A stretch of 62,365 bases of DNA, from IMG/VR virus record IMGVR_UViG_3300012920_000037, positions 1-62,365 of that record. One strand, written 5' to 3'. This stretch comes from a virus. Below, in pieces: positions 30,291 through 39,760 of this stretch (the first letter of the stretch is position 1; each line of letters begins with the position of its first letter). Made by a program: the position numbers and the translations under genes. Under the pieces are notes generated by a model. It worked only from the letters and a program-made list of their open reading frames with translations. It had not been told where the DNA came from and made no database searches.

Positions 30291-31433
30291 ATGAAAAAAC
30301 AAAAATTTATGAAACTGACCGCTCACACAGCAGAACCAGACTTGGCCAATTCGTTTGCTTTCCCAGCTACTCACAATGCTGAGATTTCAATCGTGTTTGG
30401 AGGAAAAGATATTTCCGTTCATGGGTACGATGGTTCAGTTTGGACGACACTTCATACTTGGGATGGCGAATCTGATCAATTTACAGCAGATAATTGGGTA
30501 CATGAGTATACAAACTTTTATCTCAAATCATTGACCGGGTCCGATGAAACTATTCGAGTCTCTTTCTTTTCCGCAGAAAAATATCAAGGATCCACACCTT
30601 CTTTAGCCGGCATTAATCGCGATGTAAAGCTTTATGATGTTGATGAGGTTCCAATTTATACTGCATCTGATGATGGTAAATTTCTTACTATCCGCTCTGA
30701 CGGCTCTTTGGCTTGGCTTGCTGCGAATGAATCTTTCATAGTGGCTCCTGAGGGCGGAGATGAAGGCGGAGGTAACGCCCCACCTCAAGCTAACTTCCTA
30801 GAAGAGCTTGATAGGTTTAATTTTACTAATGGAATAATTAACGACAATGGGTCCGGACAAGGACACAGAGCGAGGTTCAATTTGGACACAGACAACATCA
30901 TTGCCTATGGCGGAGATGGACAGCCTGTGGAAGAAGAGTTTACTATCTCTTGGTGGATGTACATTAATTCTAATCAAGATGCTGGAAATATTAGTCTCTT
31001 TGGAAGATATGACCCACCAGCGGATAGATTCGCATGCTCACTTGGTGGGAACTTAAGTTCAAATATACACTTCCCAACTTACATAGGTACTCAAGTCATG
31101 TTCAATTCTAATACTGGAATTGGCGTTGCTGACCAGTGGGTTCATGTGGCCTATACATGCAAGTCAAATGGATCTAATCTCATACTTAGTCTTTATGTAA
31201 ATGGAAATAAACTTAATAGAACTAAATCCTTTCCTTTGGGAACTAAGCTTCTTCCTAGTGCTTCAAATGCTGAGATTTCTATTGGTGGTAGCGGAATGTC
31301 GGGCAAATCTGCAAAAGGACAATTCGATTCAATTCAAATTGAAGACGGTATTGCTCTAACAGATGCTCAGGTTGCTGCCATTGCTGCTCAAACAGATCGT
31401 CAAATGGGAATTGAAGCTGCTTCTTTGCTTTAA
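30291..31433 (+). CDS. Beta-module plus C-terminal LamG-like domain protein
   Basis: 380 aa from the ATG after GGAGG (an earlier in-frame ATG overlaps the previous gene). Residues 1-150 are paralogous to the preceding short protein. A Gly/Glu linker (EGGDEGGGNAPP) leads to a LamG-like domain (about 165-380): FTISWWMYINSNQDAGNISLFGRY, QWVHVAYTCKSNGSNLILSLYVNGNKL, FDSIQIEDGIALTDAQVAAI. It ends QTDRQMGIEAASLL, closely matching the end of the 1,432-aa adhesin (QSDRRMSIDDASQI). Probably a glycan-binding virion protein. Confidence 0.7.
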   Translation: MKKQKFMKLTAHTAEPDLANSFAFPATHNAEISIVFGGKDISVHGYDGSVWTTLHTWDGESDQFTADNWVHEYTNFYLKSLTGSDETIRVSFFSAEKYQGSTPSLAGINRDVKLYDVDEVPIYTASDDGKFLTIRSDGSLAWLAANESFIVAPEGGDEGGGNAPPQANFLEELDRFNFTNGIINDNGSGQGHRARFNLDTDNIIAYGGDGQPVEEEFTISWWMYINSNQDAGNISLFGRYDPPADRFACSLGGNLSSNIHFPTYIGTQVMFNSNTGIGVADQWVHVAYTCKSNGSNLILSLYVNGNKLNRTKSFPLGTKLLPSASNAEISIGGSGMSGKSAKGQFDSIQIEDGIALTDAQVAAIAAQTDRQMGIEAASLL

Positions 31434-31462
31434 TTTAAAACAAACATTTGTTGAACTACATT

Positions 31463-31497
31463 CCCTCACGCCTTTGGTGTGGGGGTTTTTTCTTTTT
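31463..31497 (+). terminator. Intrinsic terminator before the scaffold gene
   Basis: CCCTCACGCC-TTT-GGTGTGGGGG (ten pairs, two of them G-T) followed by TTTTTTCTTTTT. Confidence 0.9.
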
Positions 31498-31529
31498 AAG
31501 GCTTCTTTTGTACTTTAAAATCTATTTAC

Positions 31530-31537
31530 ACTATTTA
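31530..31537 (+). promoter_or_regulatory. ACTATTTA motif, candidate late promoter of gp22
   Basis: Lies between a terminator and the scaffold gene, 16 nt before the first ATG and 31 nt before the second; a related TCTATTTA sits ten bases upstream. Confidence 0.6.
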
Positions 31538-31553
31538 TTGGAGAAAAACAAAA

Positions 31554-32720
31554 ATGGGAGATGATTTAATGTCCAACATGCTAGAACAGGCAATTGCCGA
31601 TGCCGCCGCACTTAGAGAGCAAGCTATCAAAAACGCAGAACAATCAGTTCTTGACAAGTATTCGAAGCAGATCAAGGAAGCGGTTGATCAGATGCTTGAA
31701 ATGGATGATGCTCCATCAAGAGCGGATGAAATGATTGCCGAAGCAGAAGAAGAGATTATGCAAGAAGAAGAAGGTGGGATGGCTGCCGCAGCACCTGCTG
31801 GTGAATCTGCGACGATTGAAGCTCCTGCTGCTTATGATTCTCGCCCAGGTTCTGAAGATGTATACGTCAGAATGTCTGCAATGCTTGACAACCTTCCATT
31901 TGATGAAAACGACGAAATTGAACTTGACTTCGGAGATCTTGACCCAGAACCAATCGACCTCTCACAAGGCGCAGAAAGCGCCTCAGGCGATCTTGGCGGC
32001 TTAGATATGGGTACACCTGACGACGCTGCTGGAGACGATCTGGGTGGAGATTTGGACCTTGGAGGAGATGATTTGGGTGGAGACGATGATCTCGACCTTC
32101 AACTTCAAGAAGTCCTCAATATGCTCGAGGAAGAAGTTGATACTCTAGAAGAAGCAACCACTGTTTATTACGACCCAGAATCTGACGCAACAGGAGTCTG
32201 GAGACACAATCGATCTCGAGAAGAGTTCAACGCAGACATGGGAAAACTACTTTACGACGAAGAAGAGTCTGAGTCCGAAGAAGATGAAGACACTACAGGT
32301 CAAGTTAACGAATTACATGAGACAATAGATTCTCTGACGCAACAAAACTCACAATTAGAGCGCGTCCTTACCAAGTTGGAGGTCCACCTTGAGGAGTCTT
32401 TATTGTCAAACGCAAAACTTTTATATCAAAACCGCACACTAGCTGATGCCTCCCTGAATGAGCGACAAAAATCTAAAATTGTCGAAGCCATCGCAAATGC
32501 GGAGTCTCCGAAGGAAGCTAAAAAACTTCATGAGACGCTCAAAGCTACAGTGGGATCGACGCCTAACAGCAAAAAAGGTCCACAATCACTGAGCGAGTCG
32601 GTCAATCGACGTTCGAACTTAAGTTCTATGTTGAATTCGAGACAAAACATTAACGAAAGCAAGCAAAGCGCTGATCCTTTTAAGGAAAAGATGCAGAAGC
32701 TTGCAGGCATAAAAAAATAA
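31554..32720 (+). CDS. 22: Prohead scaffold/core protein (gp22-like)
   Basis: 388 aa; a second ATG 15 bases downstream (MSNMLEQAIADAAALREQA) is also possible. It is acidic and helical, with a Gly/Asp tract (GGDLDLGGDDLGGDDDLDL) like that in the portal. Several [I/L]-x-E sites (for example TIE|A) could be cut by gp21. The end SADPFKEKMQKLAGIKK is typical of gp22-type scaffolds, whose basic C terminus contacts the capsid protein. It stands immediately upstream of gp23 as in T4. It should form the prohead core and be degraded during maturation. Confidence 0.8.
   Translation: MGDDLMSNMLEQAIADAAALREQAIKNAEQSVLDKYSKQIKEAVDQMLEMDDAPSRADEMIAEAEEEIMQEEEGGMAAAAPAGESATIEAPAAYDSRPGSEDVYVRMSAMLDNLPFDENDEIELDFGDLDPEPIDLSQGAESASGDLGGLDMGTPDDAAGDDLGGDLDLGGDDLGGDDDLDLQLQEVLNMLEEEVDTLEEATTVYYDPESDATGVWRHNRSREEFNADMGKLLYDEEESESEEDEDTTGQVNELHETIDSLTQQNSQLERVLTKLEVHLEESLLSNAKLLYQNRTLADASLNERQKSKIVEAIANAESPKEAKKLHETLKATVGSTPNSKKGPQSLSESVNRRSNLSSMLNSRQNINESKQSADPFKEKMQKLAGIKK
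31985..32105 (+). repeat. GGDL-coding repeat in scaffold gene
   Basis: Degenerate GGAGAT/GGTGGA units encode GDLGG and GGDDLGG runs; part of it is nearly identical in DNA sequence to the portal-gene tract. Confidence 0.75.
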
Positions 32721-32737
32721 TTTAAGGAGATTTTACA

Positions 32738-34498
32738 ATGTCTATTATCGAAACTCTTACAGAAGGGATGGTACAACGCAATATGCAACAAGAAGGTGCC
32801 GCTCTTTTGAACAAGTGGACCAATACTGGTCTTCTTGAAGGTTTGTCTGATGACAACCAAAAAGCTTCAATGGCTCGTCTATTGGAGAACCAAGCTCGCG
32901 AACTTCTTCGTGAGTCTAACACAATGGCTGGTGGAAACATTGAAGGTTTCGCTGCTGTTGCATTCCCAATCGTTCGTCGTGTATTCGCTGGATTGATTGC
33001 GAACGACTTGGTTTCTGTACAACCAATGTCTCTTCCATCTGGATTGATCTTCTTCCTCGATTTCTCTTTTGGTGAAAACGTTGGAGACGGTGGTGATGCT
33101 GGTACTCGTTTGGGTCAAGCTTCTGGATCTTCCATCTATGGTCAAGGAATCCTTGCATCACAAGTAACTGGTGGGGTTGTCTTAGATTCTGCTAACTTGG
33201 ATGGTCAACCATATGCATTCGGTTCTGCCTATACTTCACCTACTGGTACAATTGCAACCAGTGGTCTCACTGTTAACGCAGCAGTTACTGCTGGTCTCAA
33301 AGGTGAAGCAATCGCAGCCAACTTGCTGAACGGTACAAGTCTTGTTGGAGATGCCGTTGATAGCAACGAAGCAGTTGGCTCTTTGATTGGGTGGGATCCT
33401 GATCTTTTGGTAGAGCACAGTGGATCTGGATTAAAGGTTATGAGTGTTGACTTCTCAACTATTACAGACTTTAACGAAGATCATTTGTCTCAAATCATTC
33501 TTCCTTTCTCTGGTGCTACAGATGGTCAAGATGATTCTGTTCAAGTTCGTCGTTTAACCAAAGAAGATCCTAACAACGCTGGTTCTTTGTTGTTCTTCTA
33601 CGTAAGACCTGCTGGTGCATTCAATACCCCTTCCGAACGCGACCACGACGCTGGTTCTTACGAGAAGCGCGATCAATACGGTCCTGGTGGTGTTGATATC
33701 GGTTCAATCCTCACCACAGCAATGCAATTGGAAGCAGAAACCAACATTCCAGAGATCGACATCAAGGTTGACTCAATCGCAATCACAGCGACAACCAAGA
33801 AGTTGAAAGCAAAGTGGACTCCAGAATTGGGTCAAGACTTGAACGCTTACCACAACTTGGATGCTGAGGTTGAATTGACTTCTATCCTCTCTGAGCAAAT
33901 CGCTCTTGAAATCGATCGTGAAATCTTGGCTGACCTTGTAAACGGTGCTACTGCTGGTACTTTCTACTGGTCTCGTTCACCTGGTTTGTTTGTAAACCGT
34001 GCAACTGGTTTGGAAATTGGTGCTCAGGCTGCTGCTCCTGACTTCACCGGTACTGTATCTGAATGGTACGAAACTTTGATCGAAACTATCAATGATGTTT
34101 CTGCACAAATCCATCGTAAGACTTTGCGTGGTGGTGCTAACTTTGTTGTTGTTTCTCCTGAAGTTGCAAACGTTCTTGAGTTCACTGCTGGTTTCCGTGC
34201 AAACGTTACTGCTGATGCAGACAAAGGAGACATCGGCGCTGTTAAGGTTGGTTCTTTGAACCGTAAGTTCGACGTTATCGTTGATCCTTACTTCCCACGT
34301 AACGCTCTCTTGGTTGGACGTAAAGGTTCTTCTTTCTTAGAGTCTGGTTATGTTTACGCACCTTATGTGCCTCTCCAAACTACACCGACCATCTTCGGAC
34401 CTGAAGACTTCGTTCCTCGTAAGGGTGTTATGACTCGCTACGGTAAGAAAATGGTACGTCCTGATATGTACGGTTTGGTTATCGTTCGCGATCTATAA
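32738..34498 (+). CDS. 23: Major capsid protein (gp23)
   Basis: 586 aa. The N-terminal 59 residues form a helical delta domain ending ARELLRE|SNTMAGGNIEG, a gp21 cleavage site at E59 equivalent to T4 LNE|A at residue 65. The mature protein begins with GFAAVAFPIVRRVFAGLIANDLVSVQPMSLPSGLIFFLDF, clearly the gp23 N-terminal arm and strand. The end ITRYGKKMVRPDMYGLVIVRDL style also fits. Codon use is optimised relative to neighbours (GCT, GGT, AAC, CGT), as expected for the most abundant virion protein. A strong terminator follows. Confidence 0.95.
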   Translation: MSIIETLTEGMVQRNMQQEGAALLNKWTNTGLLEGLSDDNQKASMARLLENQARELLRESNTMAGGNIEGFAAVAFPIVRRVFAGLIANDLVSVQPMSLPSGLIFFLDFSFGENVGDGGDAGTRLGQASGSSIYGQGILASQVTGGVVLDSANLDGQPYAFGSAYTSPTGTIATSGLTVNAAVTAGLKGEAIAANLLNGTSLVGDAVDSNEAVGSLIGWDPDLLVEHSGSGLKVMSVDFSTITDFNEDHLSQIILPFSGATDGQDDSVQVRRLTKEDPNNAGSLLFFYVRPAGAFNTPSERDHDAGSYEKRDQYGPGGVDIGSILTTAMQLEAETNIPEIDIKVDSIAITATTKKLKAKWTPELGQDLNAYHNLDAEVELTSILSEQIALEIDREILADLVNGATAGTFYWSRSPGLFVNRATGLEIGAQAAAPDFTGTVSEWYETLIETINDVSAQIHRKTLRGGANFVVVSPEVANVLEFTAGFRANVTADADKGDIGAVKVGSLNRKFDVIVDPYFPRNALLVGRKGSSFLESGYVYAPYVPLQTTPTIFGPEDFVPRKGVMTRYGKKMVRPDMYGLVIVRDL

Positions 34499-34522
34499 TC
34501 TAGCACACTTTCTAGGTAAATT

Positions 34523-34558
34523 AGCTCTGGGTTTCGGCCCAGAGCTTTTTTGTTTTTA
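34523..34558 (+). terminator. Intrinsic terminator after gp23
   Basis: AGCTCTGGG-TTTCGG-CCCAGAGCT, nine perfect pairs, followed by TTTTTTGTTTTT. Confidence 0.93.
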
Positions 34559-34570
34559 GGCATTAAGCAT

Positions 34571-34578
34571 ACTATTTA
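34571..34578 (+). promoter_or_regulatory. ACTATTTA motif, candidate late promoter of the large adhesin
   Basis: Intergenic, between the gp23 terminator and the adhesin start, with 28 nt to the ATG. Confidence 0.6.
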
Positions 34579-34606
34579 CTGAGAACATTTACCATGGAGA
34601 CATTCG

Positions 34607-37600
34607 ATGAAAAGCAAGAGACCAGTATTCAAGTCATTTAGAAAGAAGATTTTATATAAACCCAAAGGCGATGTATTACAACCCAATATACGACATGGAG
34701 AAACGCTAATCCCAACTGGAGGGACACCCACTGTTATTAGTTTACCTAAGACTGTTAATACTTTCACATACGACATCATTAATACAGATAGGTTGTCAAG
34801 TGATTTGACTCTTGCTACCACAGAAGGTACCTTAAAAGGGCTAATTTTAAATACAGATCAGGGAAATCTGAGTATTGATCCAGTTGCGTTAGGGACAAGA
34901 CAGCTTCAGTTTGCTAGCACTATCAAAGACGGATCTTATATTAGTACCTTATCAGACGGTGCAGATTGGTTTATCTGGTCTTTTGGAATTGGACAAGGCC
35001 TAGCGCAAAGCACAAATAAAAGACCGGCAAATACACCACCTTCATCTGGTTTTATTGGGAGTTCTATTGGAGGCAATTTAAATTCAATAGTTCAATCTGT
35101 TCAATATACGTCAGTGTCCATAGACAATTCTGATGTAACTGTTGATTTTCCTGGCGGTTCAGCGGAACATGATATTTCTATAGACGGTTCAGCTCACCCA
35201 AGCACGGCATCCCTACCAGTCATCATCAAAGTCTTTACTCCTGGTGATATTTTTGTTACAGACATAAATGTTGCAACAGATGGCTCTTGGAATTTTTCTG
35301 CTGAAAATCTTGGAAATGGAAATCACGAATTTATATTTAAACAATTCATTGGTGGAACACAAGTAAACAGCGCTGTTTCTTGGAACAGGTTGTTGGATGG
35401 CGGATCCCTAGAGTTTGATTGCCCAACTATCGAGATTGAAGTGGGAACAAATAGTCCAGACTTCACTGTATTCCCAACTGTTCAACACGTTGACTTAAGT
35501 GGTGTAGTAACTCCGATACCTGTTAGTGTGAAATCAACAACATACACAAGCTCAAAAGCCGAAGACGATACATTCAATGTTGTTTTTGAATATGATTTCG
35601 ATGGAGTAACTTATGAACAAACAATTGATGGTGTTGTTGTCAATCTTGTTCAGCCGGCGGAACCTACTATCTCAACTGTTGGTGGAAATGCTAGTAATGT
35701 TGCGATTAGTACACCTATAGCAGATATTGTCGGTACAGCAAATCCAAACGCTACGGTTCAAGTCTGGATTGACGGCATACCAAATACACCCATTGGAACA
35801 GTAACAGCAGACGGGATAGGCGAGTGGACGATATCTTCACATGATTTTGGATTCACAATGAATCAGACAGTAATTATCAAGGCTCAACAGCAAACTGCTG
35901 GAGGATCTTTGTGGTCTAACTCATCAACTGATTTTCTCGTAAGATATGAGCAAAATGTTTTATCAGAACCAACAATAACTTCTCTTGTAGCTGATCTGAC
36001 TACATTCTCCACTGGAGACTATTCGAATAAATCAAATCCATTCACAATAAATGGTACCGGTATAGCTGGCTCTGAAATTACATTAAATGGTGCAACCGCT
36101 CTTGGTGGCACAATTACTGTTGCTGGAGATGGTACTTGGACAACAACAACCAATTTGTCTCATGATGCGACTCACGATATTACAGCTCAAGCAACAAAGG
36201 CTGGGTTTACACAATCACAACAATCAACTGCTTTTCAATTGAATGTTGATAGAACTGCTCCTACTTTTGGTACCATCAATGATATAACATTGTTTCTTGG
36301 CAATGTTACCGACTCTTTGCCCACAGCAAACGATTCTTTCGACCCAAACGGAGTTACCGTTACTCCCTCTTATAGCCCAAGTTTAGCAAGCGTGGAAGGC
36401 GATTATGTGGCCACATACACGGCCACTGATAGAGCTGGGAACTCTACAACCGCCACTGATGCTAGAATAATTACAGTTACAACCGAACCTATTGTTCCAG
36501 TAATTACAAGTATTACAGCAAATAGTGATGGTACTTTTACAGTCGCTGGTACCGTTACAGGTACCTATGCCGACAACCTAACTGTTCAAGTTACTATCGG
36601 CGGTTCAGATAGTGGCTCTCCCGTTAATGTTATAGGCGAAGCGTTTACCCACAGAACGGATGCTCAATCTCCGGGAACTTATCAGTTCAATGCCAAAACA
36701 ATTAATTCAGTAGGAGGAGAATCCTCCTTAATAAATCAATCATCATCAGGAACAATCGCAGTTCCAGATACAGAAAAACCAGTCATAACTCTTGTAGGGG
36801 CCGCTAGCGTATCATTCACAGAGGGAGATTCTTATGCAGACGACGGTGCAACGGCTTTGGACAACGTCGACGGAATTATTACCAATCAAATAGTCACGAC
36901 AATTGTTGATGCCTCTGGGAATCCTGCTGTCTTAGATAGCACTACAGTACCTGGGATTTATACAATCAAATACAACGTTAGCGATTCTGCTATACCGACA
37001 CCAAATGCCGCCGATGAAGTGACTAGAACGGTTACTGTCGAGTCAGCTTTTAGTTTCATCGAGGATCTTCAGAGTGTTATCGATAGGGCTAACAACGCCC
37101 CTGGTGATGGACGATCTATAAATACCCAGACTGGGGTTGGTGTGGTAGGTAGCAACAACCGACAAACAGGAATAAATGTGGATCTCGGTGACGACGGTCT
37201 AGTAACCTATGATTCAAATGGAGTAGCGGATGATTCAAATTGGACACTGTCCTTCTGGATCAAAAGAAATACTGCTAATGAGTCCAATGCCAACTTGAGT
37301 GGTATAAAACATTTCTTTGGAAGACATCAACTTGGAAATGCTAACGATCCTACAAATGCATTAGCTCTTGCAGGAGGCTTTACCGCCACACACTTAAATT
37401 CGTTGAATATGCGCATTGAGGGCGCTACTGCTCCTTTTCATCTGACGTCAACTAATAATTTTACTCAAGACCCCAATTTCGGAAATACCGGAATTCCAAT
37501 AGTTAGTGATTATGCGAATTTCATAATAGTATCAAAAGTTAGAACAGACAACAAAGTAGATATAGAATGCTATGTAAATGGTATTGTTGCTTTCAGAGGC

Positions 37601-38905
37601 AACCACCTTGCAAGATTGAAAGGACTCCCAATAGGAACTCAAGTGCTTCCTGATGCAGATAATCAAAGAATTGCTTTTGGAGGCACTATTGGGTCTAGGT
37701 TTGTCGGCCCCAACCCGGGAAAATCTATAATGTGCGAAGTTGAATCAATCCAACTCGTGACGGGAATTAGTTTAAATTCAGTTGGAGCCGCAGCATTGTT
37801 CGCAGGTGGTACAACAACAACTATATCCGATGCTAATCAAACACCAACACCTCCGGAGATTACTTTGTTTGGAGATGTTTCAATGTTCCATGAATTAGGT
37901 ACAACTTTTACAGATCCAGGATTTGTAGCAACCGACCAACAAGATGGAACAATCACAAATTCTGTTGTTCAAGTTATTAGAGATTCAAACAACAATGTAA
38001 TTTCATCTATTGACGCGAATACACCATATGGATACTACACCATAACATATACGGTTACTGATAGTGCTGGTGCTACCGTATCAGCTACTAGAGACGTTGA
38101 AGTTAACGTCTCTGGCCTATTCCTGGAAGAGTTTGCATCCGCCCGACAAATAGGCACGGGTAATCAAAACCCATTCGTTCCAGGTATGGTAGGTTCTCCA
38201 CTACCCACCATTAATCAAGGAGTGTTTTTTAAGAGTAGTGGACTTGGTGCCACAGAAGTTAATTTAAAAGACGAAGGTGTGTTTACCTTTAACAATAATG
38301 AACCTGTAAATTCGAATTTTACTTTTTCTTTTTGGGTTAGACCTGAGCAGGATATGGGTACCGGTTTTCAGAATATTATGGGAAAAGTAGCATCTGGGGC
38401 GCAAGGGGCCGCAGGGGCTTTTTCCATGGCGATAAGCAAGGACTCGAACGGAAAAGCACGATTCAAGCCAAGCTTGGGTACCAACAGCTATGGTATGGGC
38501 ACAGGCAGTCAAGCGGCAAATCTGACAGCAACTTCAACACGAGATTTTGTAGCAGGCACTTGGTATCACATGGCTATTACTTATGAACTCAACTCCTCGA
38601 CTCAGCTAAATGAATTCAAGGTCTATATAGATGGCACTTTAGGCAATTCTAAGTTGAACATTCCTCCTCAGCACTCACTGATCGCAGAAGCATTCGGACG
38701 GGCAAATAATGGTAATTTCAGCCATCGTTTTGGTATTGGACTGTTGACCTCGTCATCAAAAGCCATGCAGAATAATTCAACGATTTCACTTTCACTTGAC
38801 TCAATTCAGTTTGGTGATAATGTTGTATTGACGGCTAATCAAATTCTAGCTATATATAACCAATCAGATCGACGAATGTCAATTGATGATGCAAGTCAGA
38901 TATAA
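34607..38905 (+). CDS. Giant adhesin with Ig-like and two LamG-like domains (1,432 aa)
   Basis: An N-terminal 250-residue virion-anchoring region (KSFRKKILYKPKGDVLQPNIRHGE...) is followed by bacterial Ig-like modules (for example 'GTANPNATVQVWIDG', 'FTINGTGIAGSEITLNGA'), a DUF5011-type module at about 722-811 (ITLVGAASVSFTEGDSYADDG...GIYTIKYNVSD), LamG-like domain 1 (812-1075, WTLSFWIKRNT), another DUF5011-type module (1081-1170, FHELGTTFTDPGFVATD) and LamG-like domain 2 (1171-1432, FTFSFWVRPEQDMG, VAGTWYHMAITYE). The end QSDRRMSIDDASQI is shared with the 30.3-kb protein. Such tandem adhesive domains suggest receptor or matrix-glycan binding. Confidence 0.8.
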   Translation: MKSKRPVFKSFRKKILYKPKGDVLQPNIRHGETLIPTGGTPTVISLPKTVNTFTYDIINTDRLSSDLTLATTEGTLKGLILNTDQGNLSIDPVALGTRQLQFASTIKDGSYISTLSDGADWFIWSFGIGQGLAQSTNKRPANTPPSSGFIGSSIGGNLNSIVQSVQYTSVSIDNSDVTVDFPGGSAEHDISIDGSAHPSTASLPVIIKVFTPGDIFVTDINVATDGSWNFSAENLGNGNHEFIFKQFIGGTQVNSAVSWNRLLDGGSLEFDCPTIEIEVGTNSPDFTVFPTVQHVDLSGVVTPIPVSVKSTTYTSSKAEDDTFNVVFEYDFDGVTYEQTIDGVVVNLVQPAEPTISTVGGNASNVAISTPIADIVGTANPNATVQVWIDGIPNTPIGTVTADGIGEWTISSHDFGFTMNQTVIIKAQQQTAGGSLWSNSSTDFLVRYEQNVLSEPTITSLVADLTTFSTGDYSNKSNPFTINGTGIAGSEITLNGATALGGTITVAGDGTWTTTTNLSHDATHDITAQATKAGFTQSQQSTAFQLNVDRTAPTFGTINDITLFLGNVTDSLPTANDSFDPNGVTVTPSYSPSLASVEGDYVATYTATDRAGNSTTATDARIITVTTEPIVPVITSITANSDGTFTVAGTVTGTYADNLTVQVTIGGSDSGSPVNVIGEAFTHRTDAQSPGTYQFNAKTINSVGGESSLINQSSSGTIAVPDTEKPVITLVGAASVSFTEGDSYADDGATALDNVDGIITNQIVTTIVDASGNPAVLDSTTVPGIYTIKYNVSDSAIPTPNAADEVTRTVTVESAFSFIEDLQSVIDRANNAPGDGRSINTQTGVGVVGSNNRQTGINVDLGDDGLVTYDSNGVADDSNWTLSFWIKRNTANESNANLSGIKHFFGRHQLGNANDPTNALALAGGFTATHLNSLNMRIEGATAPFHLTSTNNFTQDPNFGNTGIPIVSDYANFIIVSKVRTDNKVDIECYVNGIVAFRGNHLARLKGLPIGTQVLPDADNQRIAFGGTIGSRFVGPNPGKSIMCEVESIQLVTGISLNSVGAAALFAGGTTTTISDANQTPTPPEITLFGDVSMFHELGTTFTDPGFVATDQQDGTITNSVVQVIRDSNNNVISSIDANTPYGYYTITYTVTDSAGATVSATRDVEVNVSGLFLEEFASARQIGTGNQNPFVPGMVGSPLPTINQGVFFKSSGLGATEVNLKDEGVFTFNNNEPVNSNFTFSFWVRPEQDMGTGFQNIMGKVASGAQGAAGAFSMAISKDSNGKARFKPSLGTNSYGMGTGSQAANLTATSTRDFVAGTWYHMAITYELNSSTQLNEFKVYIDGTLGNSKLNIPPQHSLIAEAFGRANNGNFSHRFGIGLLTSSSKAMQNNSTISLSLDSIQFGDNVVLTANQILAIYNQSDRRMSIDDASQI

Positions 38906-38946
38906 ACAAATTAACAAACTAATTAATAACAAAAGGATTTAAAACA

Positions 38947-39351
38947 ATGGCTAAAATTTCAAGAACACCATTTAATGCGTCTCGATGGATTACATCTCGT
39001 TTATCTACAGATACAACCATAACTAAGAAGTTAACAGGTAGATGTTTTTTTGTAACAGCAACTAGCACAACAAACTTAAATATCAACTTTTTAGATAGCG
39101 GATGTTATTTTAAGATAATTGCTCGAGAAAACACAGGTGGAGATATAAACATTATCTTCCCAGCCATGGAAGGAGTATTGATCGCTGATGATACTTCTAC
39201 TGTTGTAATAACAAACGCTGGAGAATCTGGTCAAACAACATTGACGATACCATCGGGTGCATCCGCTGGGTCATACGTTGACTTGATTTGCGATGGACAG
39301 AAATGGTACGTAACTGGAATGGCGCACGGCGTACACTTTACTCAATCATAA
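38947..39351 (+). CDS. Small beta-rich fibre-tip-like protein
   Basis: 134 aa. KKLTGRCFFVTATSTTNLNINFLDSGCYFKIIARENTGGDINIIFP...TIPSGASAGSYVDLICDGQKWYVTGMAHG resembles the C-terminal knob regions of the 718-aa and 859-aa fibres (for example 'ITLSSPGSAINIYCDGTSKFF'). It is thus probably a free-standing copy of that knob domain. It follows the adhesin after 40 bases and a weak AGG site. A decoration or fibre-cap role is inferred. Confidence 0.6.
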   Translation: MAKISRTPFNASRWITSRLSTDTTITKKLTGRCFFVTATSTTNLNINFLDSGCYFKIIARENTGGDINIIFPAMEGVLIADDTSTVVITNAGESGQTTLTIPSGASAGSYVDLICDGQKWYVTGMAHGVHFTQS

Positions 39352-39366
39352 AACTAGGAGAATAAA

Positions 39367-39669
39367 ATGGGTATCAAAAAGAAAAGATTAAAATTAAAAG
39401 CTCGACGAGCAGCCGCAGCAGCAAAAGCTGCAGCTTTAAACGCAGTCGAAGAAGTGAAAAAAGAAATTGCAGAAGCAACCGAAGACATTGCAGAGATTGC
39501 AGAAGAAGTTGCTGAGAAAATTGAAGAAGTTGTCGAAGAAGCGAAAGCTACTGTCGAAGATGTAATTGAGGAGACCAAAGAAGCGGTTGAAGAAGTTAAA
39601 GAGAAAAAGACTGCTCGTAAAACAACTCGCAGAAAAACGACACGCAAATCAACAAAAAAAGAAAAATAA
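39367..39669 (+). CDS. Lys/Glu/Ala-rich helical protein with basic tails
   Basis: 100 aa. A basic start (MGIKKKRLKLKARRAAAAAKAAALNAVEEV), a central acidic amphipathic helix with repeating EEVAEKIEEVVEEAK, and a very basic end (KKTARKTTRRKTTRKSTKKEK) reminiscent of histone H1-like or DNA-condensing proteins. No enzyme motif. It may bind DNA or serve as an internal virion protein; it could also be a low-complexity structural peptide. A strong terminator follows. Confidence 0.6.
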   Translation: MGIKKKRLKLKARRAAAAAKAAALNAVEEVKKEIAEATEDIAEIAEEVAEKIEEVVEEAKATVEDVIEETKEAVEEVKEKKTARKTTRRKTTRKSTKKEK

Positions 39670-39693
39670 GTTAGTTTCATTTTAACCTCCTTT

Positions 39694-39731
39694 CCCTCGG
39701 ACACATCGTGCTCGGGGGTTTCTTTTTTCAT
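39694..39731 (+). terminator. Intrinsic terminator before the neck genes
   Basis: CCCTCGGACAC-ATC-GTGCTCGGGGG (one mismatch) followed by TTTCTTTTTT. Confidence 0.88.
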
Positions 39732-39733
39732 GA

Positions 39734-39741
39734 ACTATTTA
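39734..39741 (+). promoter_or_regulatory. ACTATTTA motif, candidate late promoter of the neck operon
   Basis: Directly after a terminator, 19 nt before the neck gene ATG, with GGAGGG between. Confidence 0.6.
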
Positions 39742-39760
39742 CTACGACGGAGGGTTTCAT

